A DNA stretch of 64,000 nucleotides from positions 4,603 to 68,602 of the forward strand of contig NZ_JBGVSA010000021.1 in NCBI RefSeq assembly GCF_041807905.1, written 5' to 3'. The stretch comes from JBGVSA01 sp041807905 (GTDB lineage Bacteria > Pseudomonadota > Gammaproteobacteria > Burkholderiales > Rhodocyclaceae). Below the pieces are notes generated by a model, which saw only the letters and a program-made list of their open reading frames with translations, made no database searches and was not told where the DNA came from. Position 1 is the stretch's first letter, and each line of letters begins with the position of its first letter. The translations under genes and the position numbers were made by a program. Shown piece after piece: positions 19,324-27,759 of this stretch.

Positions 19324-19602
19324 TCACTTGATGTAGGTGCGCAGCACCTCGATCAACTCATCGGCCCCCTGGAGGCGTTCGGCATCGGAGTCGATCGATG
19401 GATCGGCAATGTGCGTGAGGACATGTTCTTCAAGCACCTGTGCCATCAGTCCATTGATCGCACCGCGGATCGCGGCGATCTGATGCAGCACCTCGGTGCA
19501 GCCCTTTTCGGCATCCAGCGTGCGCTCCAGGGCCTCGACCTGCCCTTTGATACGACGGACGCGGCCCAGCAATTTCGACTTGTCACGGATGGTGTGGCTC
19601 AT
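19324..19602 (-). CDS. dmeR: CsoR/RcnR-family metal-sensing repressor DmeR
   Basis: 92 residues. The start at 19602 puts the nickel/cobalt ligands of RcnR at His3, Cys35, His60 and His64, all present (MSHTI, EKGC, EEHVLTH). The family is an all-helical tetramer that releases DNA on binding Ni(II) or Co(II). The longer open frame upstream runs through the tRNA gene and is not coding. It is the first gene of dmeRF. A G6-tract operator candidate lies 20 bp upstream. Confidence 0.93.
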   Translation of the reverse strand: MSHTIRDKSKLLGRVRRIKGQVEALERTLDAEKGCTEVLHQIAAIRGAINGLMAQVLEEHVLTHIADPSIDSDAERLQGADELIEVLRTYIK

Positions 19603-19621
19603 GATTCCATGCCGCCATAGG

Positions 19622-19638
19622 ATAGGGGGGTAGGGTAT
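19622..19638. promoter_or_regulatory. RcnR/DmeR-type operator candidate
   Basis: ATAGGGGGGTAGGGTAT carries a run of six G flanked by TA on both sides, the feature (G/C tract with AT-rich flanks) recognised by RcnR-clade repressors. Its position directly upstream of dmeR fits autorepression of dmeRF relieved by nickel or cobalt. Confidence 0.6.
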
Positions 19639-19733
19639 CACCGACGCAGGGAATGGGAAATGTCGGTCTGTGCGACGGCGTCTGGTCGCCACCACGAATC
19701 GGCCCTGTCCCGGATTCGACACGCAGAAACGAC

Positions 19734-19761
19734 AAAGGCCCATCCAGATGGATGGGCCTTT
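19734..19761 (-). terminator. Terminator downstream of tRNA-Phe
   Basis: A perfect 12-bp stem AAAGGCCCATCC / GGATGGGCCTTT with a 4-nt loop, 12 bp beyond the 3' end of the tRNA. The symmetric A/T ends allow function on both strands. Confidence 0.85.
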
Positions 19762-19773
19762 GCGTTGAAACCT

Positions 19774-19849
19774 TGGTGGCCTGGGGCGGAATCGAACCAC
19801 CGACACGCGGATTTTCAATCCGCTGCTCTACCAACTGAGCTACCAGGCC
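19774..19849 (-). tRNA. tRNA-Phe (anticodon GAA)
   Basis: A 76-nt cloverleaf on the minus strand: acceptor GGCCTGG pairing with CCAGGCC, D-loop AGCTCAGTTGGTAGAGC, anticodon arm CGGATTGAAAATCCG with GAA, T-arm GGTTCGATTCC, and encoded CCA end. A terminator follows. No integrase or attachment duplication is seen beside it. Confidence 0.97.
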
Positions 19850-19966
19850 GAAGAGAGGGCGCATTGTAGCGACCCTTTCCCGGGAAAGCAACTAAGCGTG
19901 CGAGAAATTGCTCCATTGCGCATCCTCACAATGAGATGCGGCGACTGTCAGCCTGCCATCGTGACG

Positions 19967-19992
19967 AAAAAAACCCCGGCACGCGGCCGGGG
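19967..19992 (-). terminator. Terminator of the MFS transporter gene
   Basis: On the minus strand CCCCGGC-loop-GCCGGGG is followed by seven T. It lies 25 bp after the stop of the MFS gene. Confidence 0.85.
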
Positions 19993-20016
19993 CTCGGGTT
20001 CGCGTCAGGACACCGG

Positions 20017-21678
20017 TCAGGCGTGGTGAATGTCGCGATCCTTGGTTTCGGGCAGGAAGAAGACGCCCACCACGAAGGTGACCAACGCCACCACGATGGG
20101 GTACCACAGCCCGTAATAGATGTCGCCGGTCGCCGCCACCATGGCGAAGGCCGTCGTCGGCAGGAAGCCGCCGAACCAGCCATTCCCGATGTGGTACGGC
20201 AGGGACATGGAGGTGTAGCGAATGCGCGCCGGGAACAGTTCGACCAGCCAGGCGGCGATCGGGCCGTACACCATGGTCACGTAGATCACCAACACCGTCA
20301 GCAACAGCCAGACGGCCAGCTTGTTCATGCGTTCCGGGTCGGCCTTTTCGGGATAGCCGGCGTTCTTCAGCGCGGCGGCCAACGCAGCGGTGAAGGCGGC
20401 ACCTTGTTCCTTGGCGTCGGCGGCGGCACCGTCGAAGCTGGCGATGACCTTGTCGCCCACCTTGATCTGCGCAATGGAGCCCGGCGCGGCGGCCTGGTTG
20501 GTGTAGGGGATGGCCTTTCTGGCCAGCGCGCTCTTGGCAACGTCGCACGAGCTGGTGAATCGGGCCTTGCCCACCGGGTCAAACTGGAACGAGCACTGCG
20601 CCGGATCGGCGACCACGGTCACCGGGAAATCGCGCTGGGCTTCGAACATGGCCGGGTTGGCGTAGTGCGTCAGGCCCTTGAAGATCGGGAAGTACGTCAG
20701 CGCTGCGATCAGGCAGCCGGCCATGATGATCGGCTTGCGGCCGATACGATCCGACATCGACCCGAAGAAGACGAAGAACGGCGTGCCGGCGAGCAGCGCG
20801 GCTGCGATCAGCAGGTTGGCCGTTTGCGCGTCGATCTTGAGCGTCTGGGTCAGGAAGAACAGCGCGTAGAACTGCCCTGTGTACCACACCACCGCTTGGC
20901 CGGCCGTGCCGCCGATGAGCGACAGGATCACGATCTTGAGGTTGTCCCAACGGGCGAACGATTCGGTCAGCGGCGCCTTGGAAGCCTTGCCCTCTGCCTT
21001 CATGCGCTGGAACACCGGCGACTCCGACAATTGCATGCGGATGTACACCGAGATGGCCAGCAGCAGGATCGACAGCAGGAACGGGATGCGCCAGCCCCAG
21101 GCGTCGAACGCTTCCGTCGACATGAACGTGCGGCAGGCCAGGATGACCAGCAGCGACAGGAACAGGCCCAGCGTGGCCGTCGTCTGGATCCAGCTTGTGA
21201 AGAAGCCGCGTTTGCCGTTCGGCGCATGCTCGGCCACGTACGTGGCAGCACCGCCGTATTCACCGCCGAGCGCCAGCCCTTGCAGCAGGCGCAGCGTGAT
21301 GAGAATGACCGGTGCGGCGACGCCGATGCTGGCGTAGGTGGGCAGCAGGCCGACGATGGCCGTCGACAGACCCATGATGAGGATGGTGACGAGGAAGGTG
21401 TACTTCCGGCCGATCATGTCGCCGAGGCGACCGAACACGATGGCGCCGAAGGGACGGACGGCAAAGCCCGCGGCAAAGGCCAGCAACGCGAAGATGAAGC
21501 TGGTGGTTTCGTTGACGCCAGCGAAGAAGTGCTTGGCAATGATGGCCGCAAGCGAGCCGTAGAGATAGAAGTCGTACCACTCGAAGACCGTGCCGAGCGA
21601 TGAGGCAAAAATCACCTTCCGCTCTTCCGGTGTGATACCGGCGCGCGCAGGCGCCCCGGCCACAGTTGCTTGTGCCAT
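20017..21678 (-). CDS. MFS transporter, metabolite:H+ symporter (MHS) family, with loop insertion
   Basis: 553 residues with a strong AGGAGAGAG upstream. The MHS signature is present: 'SLGTVFEWYDFYLYG' in TM1, 'GRLGDMIGRK' in loop 2-3, 'LRLLQGLALGGEYGGAA' in TM4, and 'GSMSDRIGRKP' in loop 8-9. The family imports carboxylates and similar metabolites with protons. Unlike the usual 430-450 residues, there is an extra segment of about 110 residues (338-450) between TM9 and TM10, predicted periplasmic, with two cysteines (362, 378). A direct repeat that looks like a response-regulator site lies upstream, and a two-component system is next to it. The substrate is unknown; the TctE-type kinase suggests a carboxylate. 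Confidence 0.9.
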   Translation of the reverse strand: MAQATVAGAPARAGITPEERKVIFASSLGTVFEWYDFYLYGSLAAIIAKHFFAGVNETTSFIFALLAFAAGFAVRPFGAIVFGRLGDMIGRKYTFLVTILIMGLSTAIVGLLPTYASIGVAAPVILITLRLLQGLALGGEYGGAATYVAEHAPNGKRGFFTSWIQTTATLGLFLSLLVILACRTFMSTEAFDAWGWRIPFLLSILLLAISVYIRMQLSESPVFQRMKAEGKASKAPLTESFARWDNLKIVILSLIGGTAGQAVVWYTGQFYALFFLTQTLKIDAQTANLLIAAALLAGTPFFVFFGSMSDRIGRKPIIMAGCLIAALTYFPIFKGLTHYANPAMFEAQRDFPVTVVADPAQCSFQFDPVGKARFTSSCDVAKSALARKAIPYTNQAAAPGSIAQIKVGDKVIASFDGAAADAKEQGAAFTAALAAALKNAGYPEKADPERMNKLAVWLLLTVLVIYVTMVYGPIAAWLVELFPARIRYTSMSLPYHIGNGWFGGFLPTTAFAMVAATGDIYYGLWYPIVVALVTFVVGVFFLPETKDRDIHHA

Positions 21679-21756
21679 GTCTCTCTCCTGTTGTTGGGAT
21701 CGGCGGCGTCCTGCCCGAGAGCGGACACCGGCGCAGGCAGACACTAGGCCGGGAGG

Positions 21757-21773
21757 CTTACGCAATTCTTACG
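21757..21773. promoter_or_regulatory. Response-regulator direct-repeat box upstream of MFS gene
   Basis: CTTACG-N5-CTTACG is a perfect direct repeat with an 11-bp period, the architecture of PmrA/QseB-type OmpR-family sites (CTTAA-type half-sites). It lies about 80-95 bp upstream of the MFS start codon. The adjacent OmpR-family regulator is the likely binder, by inference. Confidence 0.55.
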
Positions 21774-21918
21774 TTTATGGCATTGCGGCGCAGCACGAAA
21801 GCGCCTGTTTTCCGGGGCAAAGCGACGGGACGCTACCGCGATTTCCGCACGGCGGCGCGGGGCGTTTTCAATGCCGCAGTGCACATCGCCGCCCCGCCGT
21901 TCGACGAAAATGCTCGCA

Positions 21919-23406
21919 TCATTGCGCGACCGGGAGCGGCAGGCGCACAGTCACGACCGTGCCAATGCCATCCTCATTGGGGCCGAGCGCGACGGTGCCT
22001 CCGTGCAACTCGGCGATCTCGCGCACGATCGACAGGCCCAGCCCACTCCCCTCCGCTCCCGTGCCCAGCACCCGATAGAAGCGCTCGAAGATCTGTTCGC
22101 GTTCTTCTTCGGGCACGCCGGGGCCGTTGTCTCTCACACGCAGGACCGCCATGCCTTCGTCATCCATGGACGTGACGCTCACGGTCACCGCGCCGCCGCC
22201 CGGCGTGTACTTGACCGCGTTGTCGACCAGATTCGACACCAATTCGAACAGCATGATCGGCGTCGCCTCCAGCCACACGGGCTGGTCGTCCATCTCGGCG
22301 CCAAGATCGATACCGCGGGCCAGCGCGATAGGGACATAGTCACCCAGCACTTCGCGCACGAGTCCGTTGAGGTCCAGTCGCTCGAAGACATGCACCTTTT
22401 CGGAACTGGACTCGGCCCGCGCCAGCGCCAACAGTTGATTGATCAACCGCGCAGCACGCTCGGCGCCCTTTTCCGCCTGCTCGATGGAGCGACGCACCGA
22501 AGGCGCGGCGTCGAACCTGGCCGCCTCCTGCCGGGCCAATTCCATCTGCATCTTCAGCCCGGCGATGGGCGTGCGCATCTGGTGCGCGGCGTCTGCGATG
22601 AAGCGGCGCTGCGCGTGCAGGTTGTCTTCGAGCCGCGCCATCATGTCGTTGAACGCCATGACGACGGGGCGCACTTCTTCCGGCACGCTGTCTTCGGCCA
22701 CGGGCGACAAGTCGCCCGGGCGACGCTCGCGGATCATCGATTGAAGGCGGTTCAGCGGCGCGATGCCACGAGACAGCCCGAACCACACCAGCACCACCGC
22801 CAACGGAATGATGGCGAACTGGGGCAACAACACGCCGGACACGATGCGCGAGGAAAGAGCGTCACGCTTGTGGCGCGTTTCGGCGACCTGCACCAGCACG
22901 TGGGTGCCGGTCGCCTGATCGACGAACACCGGCATGTAGGCCACGCGGATGTCCTCGCCCTGCACCGCATCGTCGCGATACTGGATGTCGGCAGAACCCA
23001 GCCGCGTGCCTTGCGGCAGACTGGGGACTTCCGCGTCGCCTGCCAGCAGCGTCCCGCGCGGCGACACGATCTGGAAGTACACAGTGTCTTCGGTATCCGT
23101 GCGCAGCACGCGCAAGGCCGATGCCGGCAGGTCGACGCGCACCGACCCCGAAGGCAATACGTGCACCTGCCCGGCCAGCGCCCGCACCTGGTCCCCCAGC
23201 GCCTTGTCGTAGGGCTGATCGGCGATACGCGAGGCAACGTCATAAGTGACGATGATCGAGATGGGCCACAGGAACAGCAATGGCGCCAGCATCCAGTCGA
23301 GGATTTCACCGAACAGCGAATACGTGCCACGCCGGAAGAGGCGTCGCCGCGCCGTCGCACCGGTGTCGAACGAAGGGGAATTACTGCGGGATCGGCGCAG
23401 TCGCAT
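21919..23406 (-). CDS. Sensor histidine kinase, TctE/QseC-like
   Basis: 495 residues. TM1 (about 35-55), a periplasmic 2CSK_N-type sensor (about 57-185), TM2 (about 187-212) and HAMP lead to the dimerisation helix with phospho-acceptor His275 in 'DAAHQMRTP'. The ATPase domain has 'ELVSNLVDNAVKYTP' (N box), 'DNGPGVP' (G1) and 'GSGLGLSIV' (G2). Its start overlaps the end of the response regulator by 26 bp, so both come from one transcript. The TctE-type sensor and the linked MFS carrier suggest detection of an external carboxylate. The ligand is not determinable here. Confidence 0.92.
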   Translation of the reverse strand: MRLRRSRSNSPSFDTGATARRRLFRRGTYSLFGEILDWMLAPLLFLWPISIIVTYDVASRIADQPYDKALGDQVRALAGQVHVLPSGSVRVDLPASALRVLRTDTEDTVYFQIVSPRGTLLAGDAEVPSLPQGTRLGSADIQYRDDAVQGEDIRVAYMPVFVDQATGTHVLVQVAETRHKRDALSSRIVSGVLLPQFAIIPLAVVLVWFGLSRGIAPLNRLQSMIRERRPGDLSPVAEDSVPEEVRPVVMAFNDMMARLEDNLHAQRRFIADAAHQMRTPIAGLKMQMELARQEAARFDAAPSVRRSIEQAEKGAERAARLINQLLALARAESSSEKVHVFERLDLNGLVREVLGDYVPIALARGIDLGAEMDDQPVWLEATPIMLFELVSNLVDNAVKYTPGGGAVTVSVTSMDDEGMAVLRVRDNGPGVPEEEREQIFERFYRVLGTGAEGSGLGLSIVREIAELHGGTVALGPNEDGIGTVVTVRLPLPVAQ

Positions 23407-24067
23407 CCGGTTTTTCGAGGCAGTAGCCCAGACCGCGGACGGTGGTGATGTGCAGCCCGTAGGGTTCGAGCTTCTTGCGCAGGCGATGCACGTAGACTTC
23501 GATGGCGTTGAGCGAGACTTCCTCGCCCCAGCCGCACAGGTGATCGACGAGGTTCTCCTTGCTCACCAGTCGGCCGCTGCGCAGCAGGAGCACCTCCAGC
23601 ACGCCGACCTCGCGCGCCGACAGATCGAGGATCTGCCCGTCCACGGTGACCGAACGATCGGCCTGATCGTAGCGCAGCGCACCGAATGACAGGCTCTTGC
23701 CCTGCCCCGTCCCGCGACGGGTCAGGGCCCGCACGCGGGCTTCGAGTTCAGGCAAGGCGAAAGGCTTGGTGAGGTAGTCGTCGGCGCCGGCGTCCAGTCC
23801 GTTCACGCGGTCCTCCAGCGCGTCGCGCGCAGTCAGGATCAACACGGGCACGGTCACCTTGCGCGTCCGCAGGCGGGTGAGGACTTCAATACCGGTCATG
23901 CGCGGCAGGCTGAGATCCAGCAGGACCAGGTCGTAGGGCTGGCCGGCGAGTGCGGCATCGGCTTCGGTGCCGGTGGCCACGTAGTCGACGGCATAGCCCG
24001 CACCGCGCAGCACGCGCGTGAGCCCGTCGGCGATCAGTTCATCATCTTCCGCCAGCAGTATGCGCAT
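23381..24067 (-). CDS. OmpR-family response regulator (TctD/QseB-like)
   Basis: 228 residues. The receiver domain has acidic residues 'AEDDE' at 6-10, phospho-acceptor Asp51 (LLDLSLP), Thr near 79 and Lys near 101 (LTKPF). A winged-helix DNA-binding domain (about 128-222) has 'VHRLRKKLEPYGLHITTVRGLGYCL', the typical C-terminal recognition and wing region. It is transcribed before, and overlaps, the sensor kinase. It likely controls the neighbouring MFS gene through the direct repeat at 21757-21773. Confidence 0.93.
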   Translation of the reverse strand: MRILLAEDDELIADGLTRVLRGAGYAVDYVATGTEADAALAGQPYDLVLLDLSLPRMTGIEVLTRLRTRKVTVPVLILTARDALEDRVNGLDAGADDYLTKPFALPELEARVRALTRRGTGQGKSLSFGALRYDQADRSVTVDGQILDLSAREVGVLEVLLLRSGRLVSKENLVDHLCGWGEEVSLNAIEVYVHRLRKKLEPYGLHITTVRGLGYCLEKPDATAPIPQ

Positions 24068-24252
24068 AGTCGTCTACAGTCTGTCCCAAGGCGGCATCGA
24101 AGGGCAGCGGCCTCAAGGGCGGCATGACATCGGCACGCATCGATCGTGCCGCGGCTTGCCCGGCAAGCGATTGCCCGCAACCGGCGGCAGCCGGGGGCGG
24201 CCGATTATAATCACAGCTTCGCCTCCTCCTCGCTGTACGGAGTAATCCCCAT

Positions 24253-24564
24253 ATGGAACCGTATTTCAAGCATCACGTCTTCTTCTGCTGCAACCAGCGC
24301 GAAGCGGGTGACACCTGCTGCAACGACCACGGCGCCAGCCGCCTGCAAGCCTACGCCAAGGACCGCGTCGGCAAGCTCGGGCTCAAGGGCAAGGGAAAGG
24401 TTCGCATCAACAAGGCAGGCTGCCTCGATCGTTGCGACGACGGTCCGGTGATGGTCGTCTACCCCGAAGGAGTCTGGTACACCTATGTCGACGAGCATGA
24501 CATCGACGAGATCATCGAAGAACACTTGCAGAACGGCCGCATCGTCGAACGGCTCAAGCTTTGA
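24253..24564 (+). CDS. Thioredoxin-like [2Fe-2S] ferredoxin
   Basis: 103 residues preceded by GGAG. Cysteines at 12/13, 22/23, 57 and 61 ('FFCCNQ', 'TCCND', 'AGCLDRCDDGP') follow the pattern of thioredoxin-fold [2Fe-2S] ferredoxins (2Fe-2S_thioredx). The tail 'VWYTYVDEHDIDEIIEEHL' is the conserved last strand and helix. Small stand-alone members act as electron carriers with unknown partners. It is followed 122 bp later by an alpha/beta hydrolase, a common neighbour. Confidence 0.9.
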   Translation: MEPYFKHHVFFCCNQREAGDTCCNDHGASRLQAYAKDRVGKLGLKGKGKVRINKAGCLDRCDDGPVMVVYPEGVWYTYVDEHDIDEIIEEHLQNGRIVERLKL

Positions 24565-24686
24565 CCACCCGCTCCCGATCCGCGGAAAGGGCTCGCCGGC
24601 TGCGTGCGGAGCCGCACGCGCATCCGAATGACGACCTCGCAGTAAGATCGGGAACAGGTCTTATCTACTGAAAAAGCCCAACCCCC

Positions 24687-25322
24687 ATGAGCAGTGAACA
24701 ACTCCTGATCGATGGCGCCGTCGGTCCCATCGAGACCATCATCGACATCCCGGACGCCGTGCGCGGCATTGCGCTGGTCGCGCACCCGCACCCGCTGTTC
24801 GGCGGTGCCAACACCAACAAGGTGGCCTATACGCTGGCGCGCACATTGCGCGATCTCGGCTACGTGGCCCTGCGGCCGAATTTTCGCGGCGTCGGCGCGA
24901 CCGCCGGCGAGCACGACAACGGTGGCGGCGAATCGGACGACATGCTGACGCTGCGCGACTATGCGCAGAACCGCTGGGGCAGCGAGCTGCCGCTGGTGCT
25001 GGCCGGTTTTTCGTTCGGCGCCTTCGTGCAGGCGCGCGTGGCCAGTCGCCTGGCGGCGGCGGGCACGCCGGTGCACCGCATGATCCTGGTCGGCACGGCG
25101 TCCGGCCACGTCGAAGGCGCGCGCCACTACGACACCGACGCGGTCGCCGAAGACACCATCGTGATCCACGGTGGGCACGATCAAACCGTGCCGCTGCCCA
25201 ACGTGCTGGCCTGGGCCGAGCCCATGAACCTGCCGGTGGTGGTGGTGCCCGGCGCGGACCATTTTTTCCATGCGCGGTTGCACATCATCCGCGACATCAT
25301 CCTGCGCGCCTGGCGCGACTGA
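24687..25322 (+). CDS. Alpha/beta hydrolase (serine aminopeptidase S33-like)
   Basis: 211 residues. The opening 'GIALVAHPHPLFGGANTNKV' is typical of the short bacterial alpha/beta hydrolase group, with the oxyanion HPHP loop. The nucleophile elbow is 'LAGFSFGAFV' (Ser about 110), the acid lies in 'IHGGHDQTVP' and the His in 'PGADHFFHARL'. All three catalytic residues are present. It is cytoplasmic, with no signal peptide. The substrate is unknown. A GST-like gene follows 33 bp later. Confidence 0.88.
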   Translation: MSSEQLLIDGAVGPIETIIDIPDAVRGIALVAHPHPLFGGANTNKVAYTLARTLRDLGYVALRPNFRGVGATAGEHDNGGGESDDMLTLRDYAQNRWGSELPLVLAGFSFGAFVQARVASRLAAAGTPVHRMILVGTASGHVEGARHYDTDAVAEDTIVIHGGHDQTVPLPNVLAWAEPMNLPVVVVPGADHFFHARLHIIRDIILRAWRD

Positions 25323-25355
25323 ACCCACCGCATTCCGAACGAGGAGACCCGCTTC

Positions 25356-25961
25356 ATGAAACTGATCGGCAGCTACACCAGCCCTTTCGTGCGCAAGATC
25401 CGCATCATGCTGCTCGAAAAGGAGGTGCCTTTCGAGTTCGTCGAGGAATCCCCCTGGGAGCCCGATACGCGCGTCTCCGACTACAACCCGCTGGGCAAGG
25501 TACCGGCGTTGGTCACCGATGATGGCGAAGTGTTCTTCGATTCGCCGGTGGTGGCGAGCCTCGTCGAAATGCGCTTCAGCAACCGTCCGCTGCTGCCGGC
25601 CGATGCGCTGGACGCCCTGCGCGTGCGGCAGGTCGAAGCGCTCGTCGACGGCACGCTCGACGCCGCCGTGGCGATCCGCATGGAGCTGCAGCGCCCGGCG
25701 GAGATTCGCGTCGCGACGTGGCTCGACCGCCAGAGCGCCAAGGTCGTGCGTGGGCTGGATGCGCTCGAACAACGTGCGGCGAAGGGCGAATGGCTGGCCG
25801 GCCCGTCGATGACGCTGGCCGACATCGCATTCGGCTGCGCGGTGTTCTGGCTGGATTTCCGCCAGATCCACGACGACTGGCGCAACGGCCGCCCGGCGCT
25901 CGCCGCATTGGCCGATCGGTTGGCCCAGCGCGATAGCTTCCAGAACACCCTGCCGGTGTGA
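25356..25961 (+). CDS. Glutathione S-transferase family protein
   Basis: 201 residues with GAGGAG before the start. The N-terminal thioredoxin fold begins 'LIGSYTSPFVRKIRIMLLEK' with a Ser9-Pro active-site region, then 'NPLGKVPALVTDDGEVFFDS', the glutathione-binding cis-Pro and Ser motif. A helical C-terminal domain (about 85-200) follows. This resembles YfcF/YibF-like GSTs of unknown substrate. Its stop overlaps the GTG start of the ABC ATPase by 4 bp. Confidence 0.9.
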   Translation: MKLIGSYTSPFVRKIRIMLLEKEVPFEFVEESPWEPDTRVSDYNPLGKVPALVTDDGEVFFDSPVVASLVEMRFSNRPLLPADALDALRVRQVEALVDGTLDAAVAIRMELQRPAEIRVATWLDRQSAKVVRGLDALEQRAAKGEWLAGPSMTLADIAFGCAVFWLDFRQIHDDWRNGRPALAALADRLAQRDSFQNTLPV

Positions 25962-26941
25962 CGGACATGGATCGCCCCAACGACGCGCTCGAACGCCCGG
26001 TCACCCGACAGCGCAGCCCGCTGGTGGTAGAGGGACTGCGCAAGTCGTACGGCGACCATGAAGTGGTGCGCGGCGTGAGCTTTTCGCTGGTGCCGGGCGA
26101 GTGTTTCGCCCTGCTCGGCCCGAACGGTGCCGGCAAGACCACGACCATCCGCTGCATCCTCGGGCAGACGATGCCTTCCGACGGGCGCATCGAACTGGTC
26201 GGCGAATCGGTACCGGACCACGCCCGTCAGGCTCGCCAACGGGTCGGCGTGGTCCCCCAGACCGACAGCCTCGATCCGGACTTCACGGCGGCGGAAAACC
26301 TCGAAGTCTTCGCGCGCTACTTCGGCATCGCGCCGGACCAGGCACGTGAGCGCATCCCGCGCCTGCTGGCCTTCGCCGGGCTGGAGGCCAAGGCCGACGC
26401 CAAGGTGCCGGCGCTCTCCGGCGGCATGAAGCGGCGGCTGACCATGGCCCGGGCGCTGATCAACGACCCGGAACTGCTGGTGATGGACGAACCCACCACC
26501 GGTCTCGACCCGCAGGCACGCCACCTGATCTGGGATCGCCTCAAGGGGCTGATCACCGACGGCAAGACGGTGCTGCTGACGACGCACTTCATGGACGAAG
26601 CCGAACGGCTGGCGCATCGCATCGCCATCCTCGACGAAGGCCGCATCATCGCCATCGGCACGCCGCGCGACGTTATCGCCGAACACATCGAACCGCAGGT
26701 GGTGGAAGTGTTCGGAGACTGGGCCGAGCACACCGGCGGCGCGCCGGCCTGGGCGACGGCCCACGCGGCGGCGTTCTCGCGGCGCTTCGAGATCAGCGGT
26801 GAGACTGCCTTCTGCTACATCGACGAACCGGGCGCGCTGCTCGACCACCTCGCCGGCACGGGCCTGCGCTACCTGCACCGGCCCGCCAATCTCGAAGACG
26901 TATTCCTCAAGCTGACCGGGCGCGAGCTGCGCGACAGCTAG
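25958..26941 (+). CDS. ABC-2 exporter ATP-binding protein (NodI-like)
   Basis: 327 residues. It starts at a GTG overlapping the GST stop (GTGA); an in-frame ATG nine bases on is an alternative. Walker A 'GPNGAGKTT', signature 'LSGGMKRRL', Walker B 'LLVMDEPTTGLD' and H-loop 'LLTTHFM' are complete. The C-terminal extension after about 235 is typical of NodI/DrrA-type exporters. Together with the NodJ-like permease immediately downstream it forms a two-component efflux system for a lipid or oligosaccharide-like molecule. In the absence of nod genes it is not a nodulation system. Confidence 0.92.
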   Translation: MTDMDRPNDALERPVTRQRSPLVVEGLRKSYGDHEVVRGVSFSLVPGECFALLGPNGAGKTTTIRCILGQTMPSDGRIELVGESVPDHARQARQRVGVVPQTDSLDPDFTAAENLEVFARYFGIAPDQARERIPRLLAFAGLEAKADAKVPALSGGMKRRLTMARALINDPELLVMDEPTTGLDPQARHLIWDRLKGLITDGKTVLLTTHFMDEAERLAHRIAILDEGRIIAIGTPRDVIAEHIEPQVVEVFGDWAEHTGGAPAWATAHAAAFSRRFEISGETAFCYIDEPGALLDHLAGTGLRYLHRPANLEDVFLKLTGRELRDS

Positions 26942-26963
26942 GCCGGACCGCCGGGAGCCCCCA

Positions 26964-27749
26964 ATGAAGACGCTGCTTCACCCACCCGAACTGTCTGCAT
27001 CGCGCGCGTACGCCGTATGGCTGCGCAACGTAAAGGTCTGGCGGCGGCTGGCCGTTCCGTCGCTGCTCGGTAACCTGGCCGACCCGCTGATCTACCTGCT
27101 TGGTCTCGGGCTGGGGCTTGGCCTGTTGTTGCCCAAAGTGGCCGGCGTCACGTACCTGACCTTCCTCGCCACCGGCACCGTGGCCTTTTCGACCATGAAC
27201 GGCGCGACCTTCGAGGCGCTGTATTCGGGCTTCGCCCGCATGCACGTGCAGAAAACGTGGGAAGCGATCATGAACGCGCCGATGTCGCTCGACGACGTGA
27301 TCGTCGGCGAGATGTGCTGGGCGGCCACCAAGGCGTTCTTTTCCGGCGCGGCCATCCTGATCGTCATCGCGGCCTTCGGGCTCACGCCATGGACGCACGC
27401 GCTGGCTGCCATGCCGCTGGTGGCGCTCATCGGCCTGACCTTTGCCGGGCTCGGCCTGGTCGCCACCTCGCTGGCGCCGAGCTACGACTTCTTCATGTAC
27501 TACTTCACCCTGTTCATCAGCCCGATGGCGATGTTGTCAGGCGTGTTCTTTCCGGTCGACCAGTTGCCGGCGATGCTGCGCGCAGCCACCGGCTGGCTGC
27601 CGCTGCTGCACGCCATCGGCGCGGTGCGCCCGACACTGCTCGGCACGCCCAACCCGGACCTGTGGCTGCATGTGCTGGTGCTGGCGCTCTACGCGGCGGG
27701 CGGGCTGGTGGTGGCGCGGGCCCTCATCCGCCGCCGGCTGCTGAAGTAA
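26964..27749 (+). CDS. ABC-2 exporter permease (NodJ-like)
   Basis: 261 residues and about six membrane helices, with GGGAG upstream. 'GNLADPLIYLLGLGLGLG' and 'MNAPMSLDDVIVGEM' are the conserved first-half motifs of NodJ-type permeases; 'FISPMAMLSGVFFPVDQLP' is the ABC-2 signature near TM5. It lies 22 bp after the cognate ATPase gene. The substrate is unknown. Confidence 0.92.
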   Translation: MKTLLHPPELSASRAYAVWLRNVKVWRRLAVPSLLGNLADPLIYLLGLGLGLGLLLPKVAGVTYLTFLATGTVAFSTMNGATFEALYSGFARMHVQKTWEAIMNAPMSLDDVIVGEMCWAATKAFFSGAAILIVIAAFGLTPWTHALAAMPLVALIGLTFAGLGLVATSLAPSYDFFMYYFTLFISPMAMLSGVFFPVDQLPAMLRAATGWLPLLHAIGAVRPTLLGTPNPDLWLHVLVLALYAAGGLVVARALIRRRLLK

Positions 27750-27759
27750 AGGAGGCCCC

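Noticed and set aside
19774..19849. The tRNA-Phe gene as an integration site for a mobile element.
   Set aside because: No integrase, no direct repeat of the tRNA 3' end and no foreign composition are seen on either side.
25958..27749. The NodI/NodJ-like exporter as evidence of nodulation.
   Set aside because: No other nod genes are present; NodIJ-type exporters are common in non-nodulating Burkholderiales.
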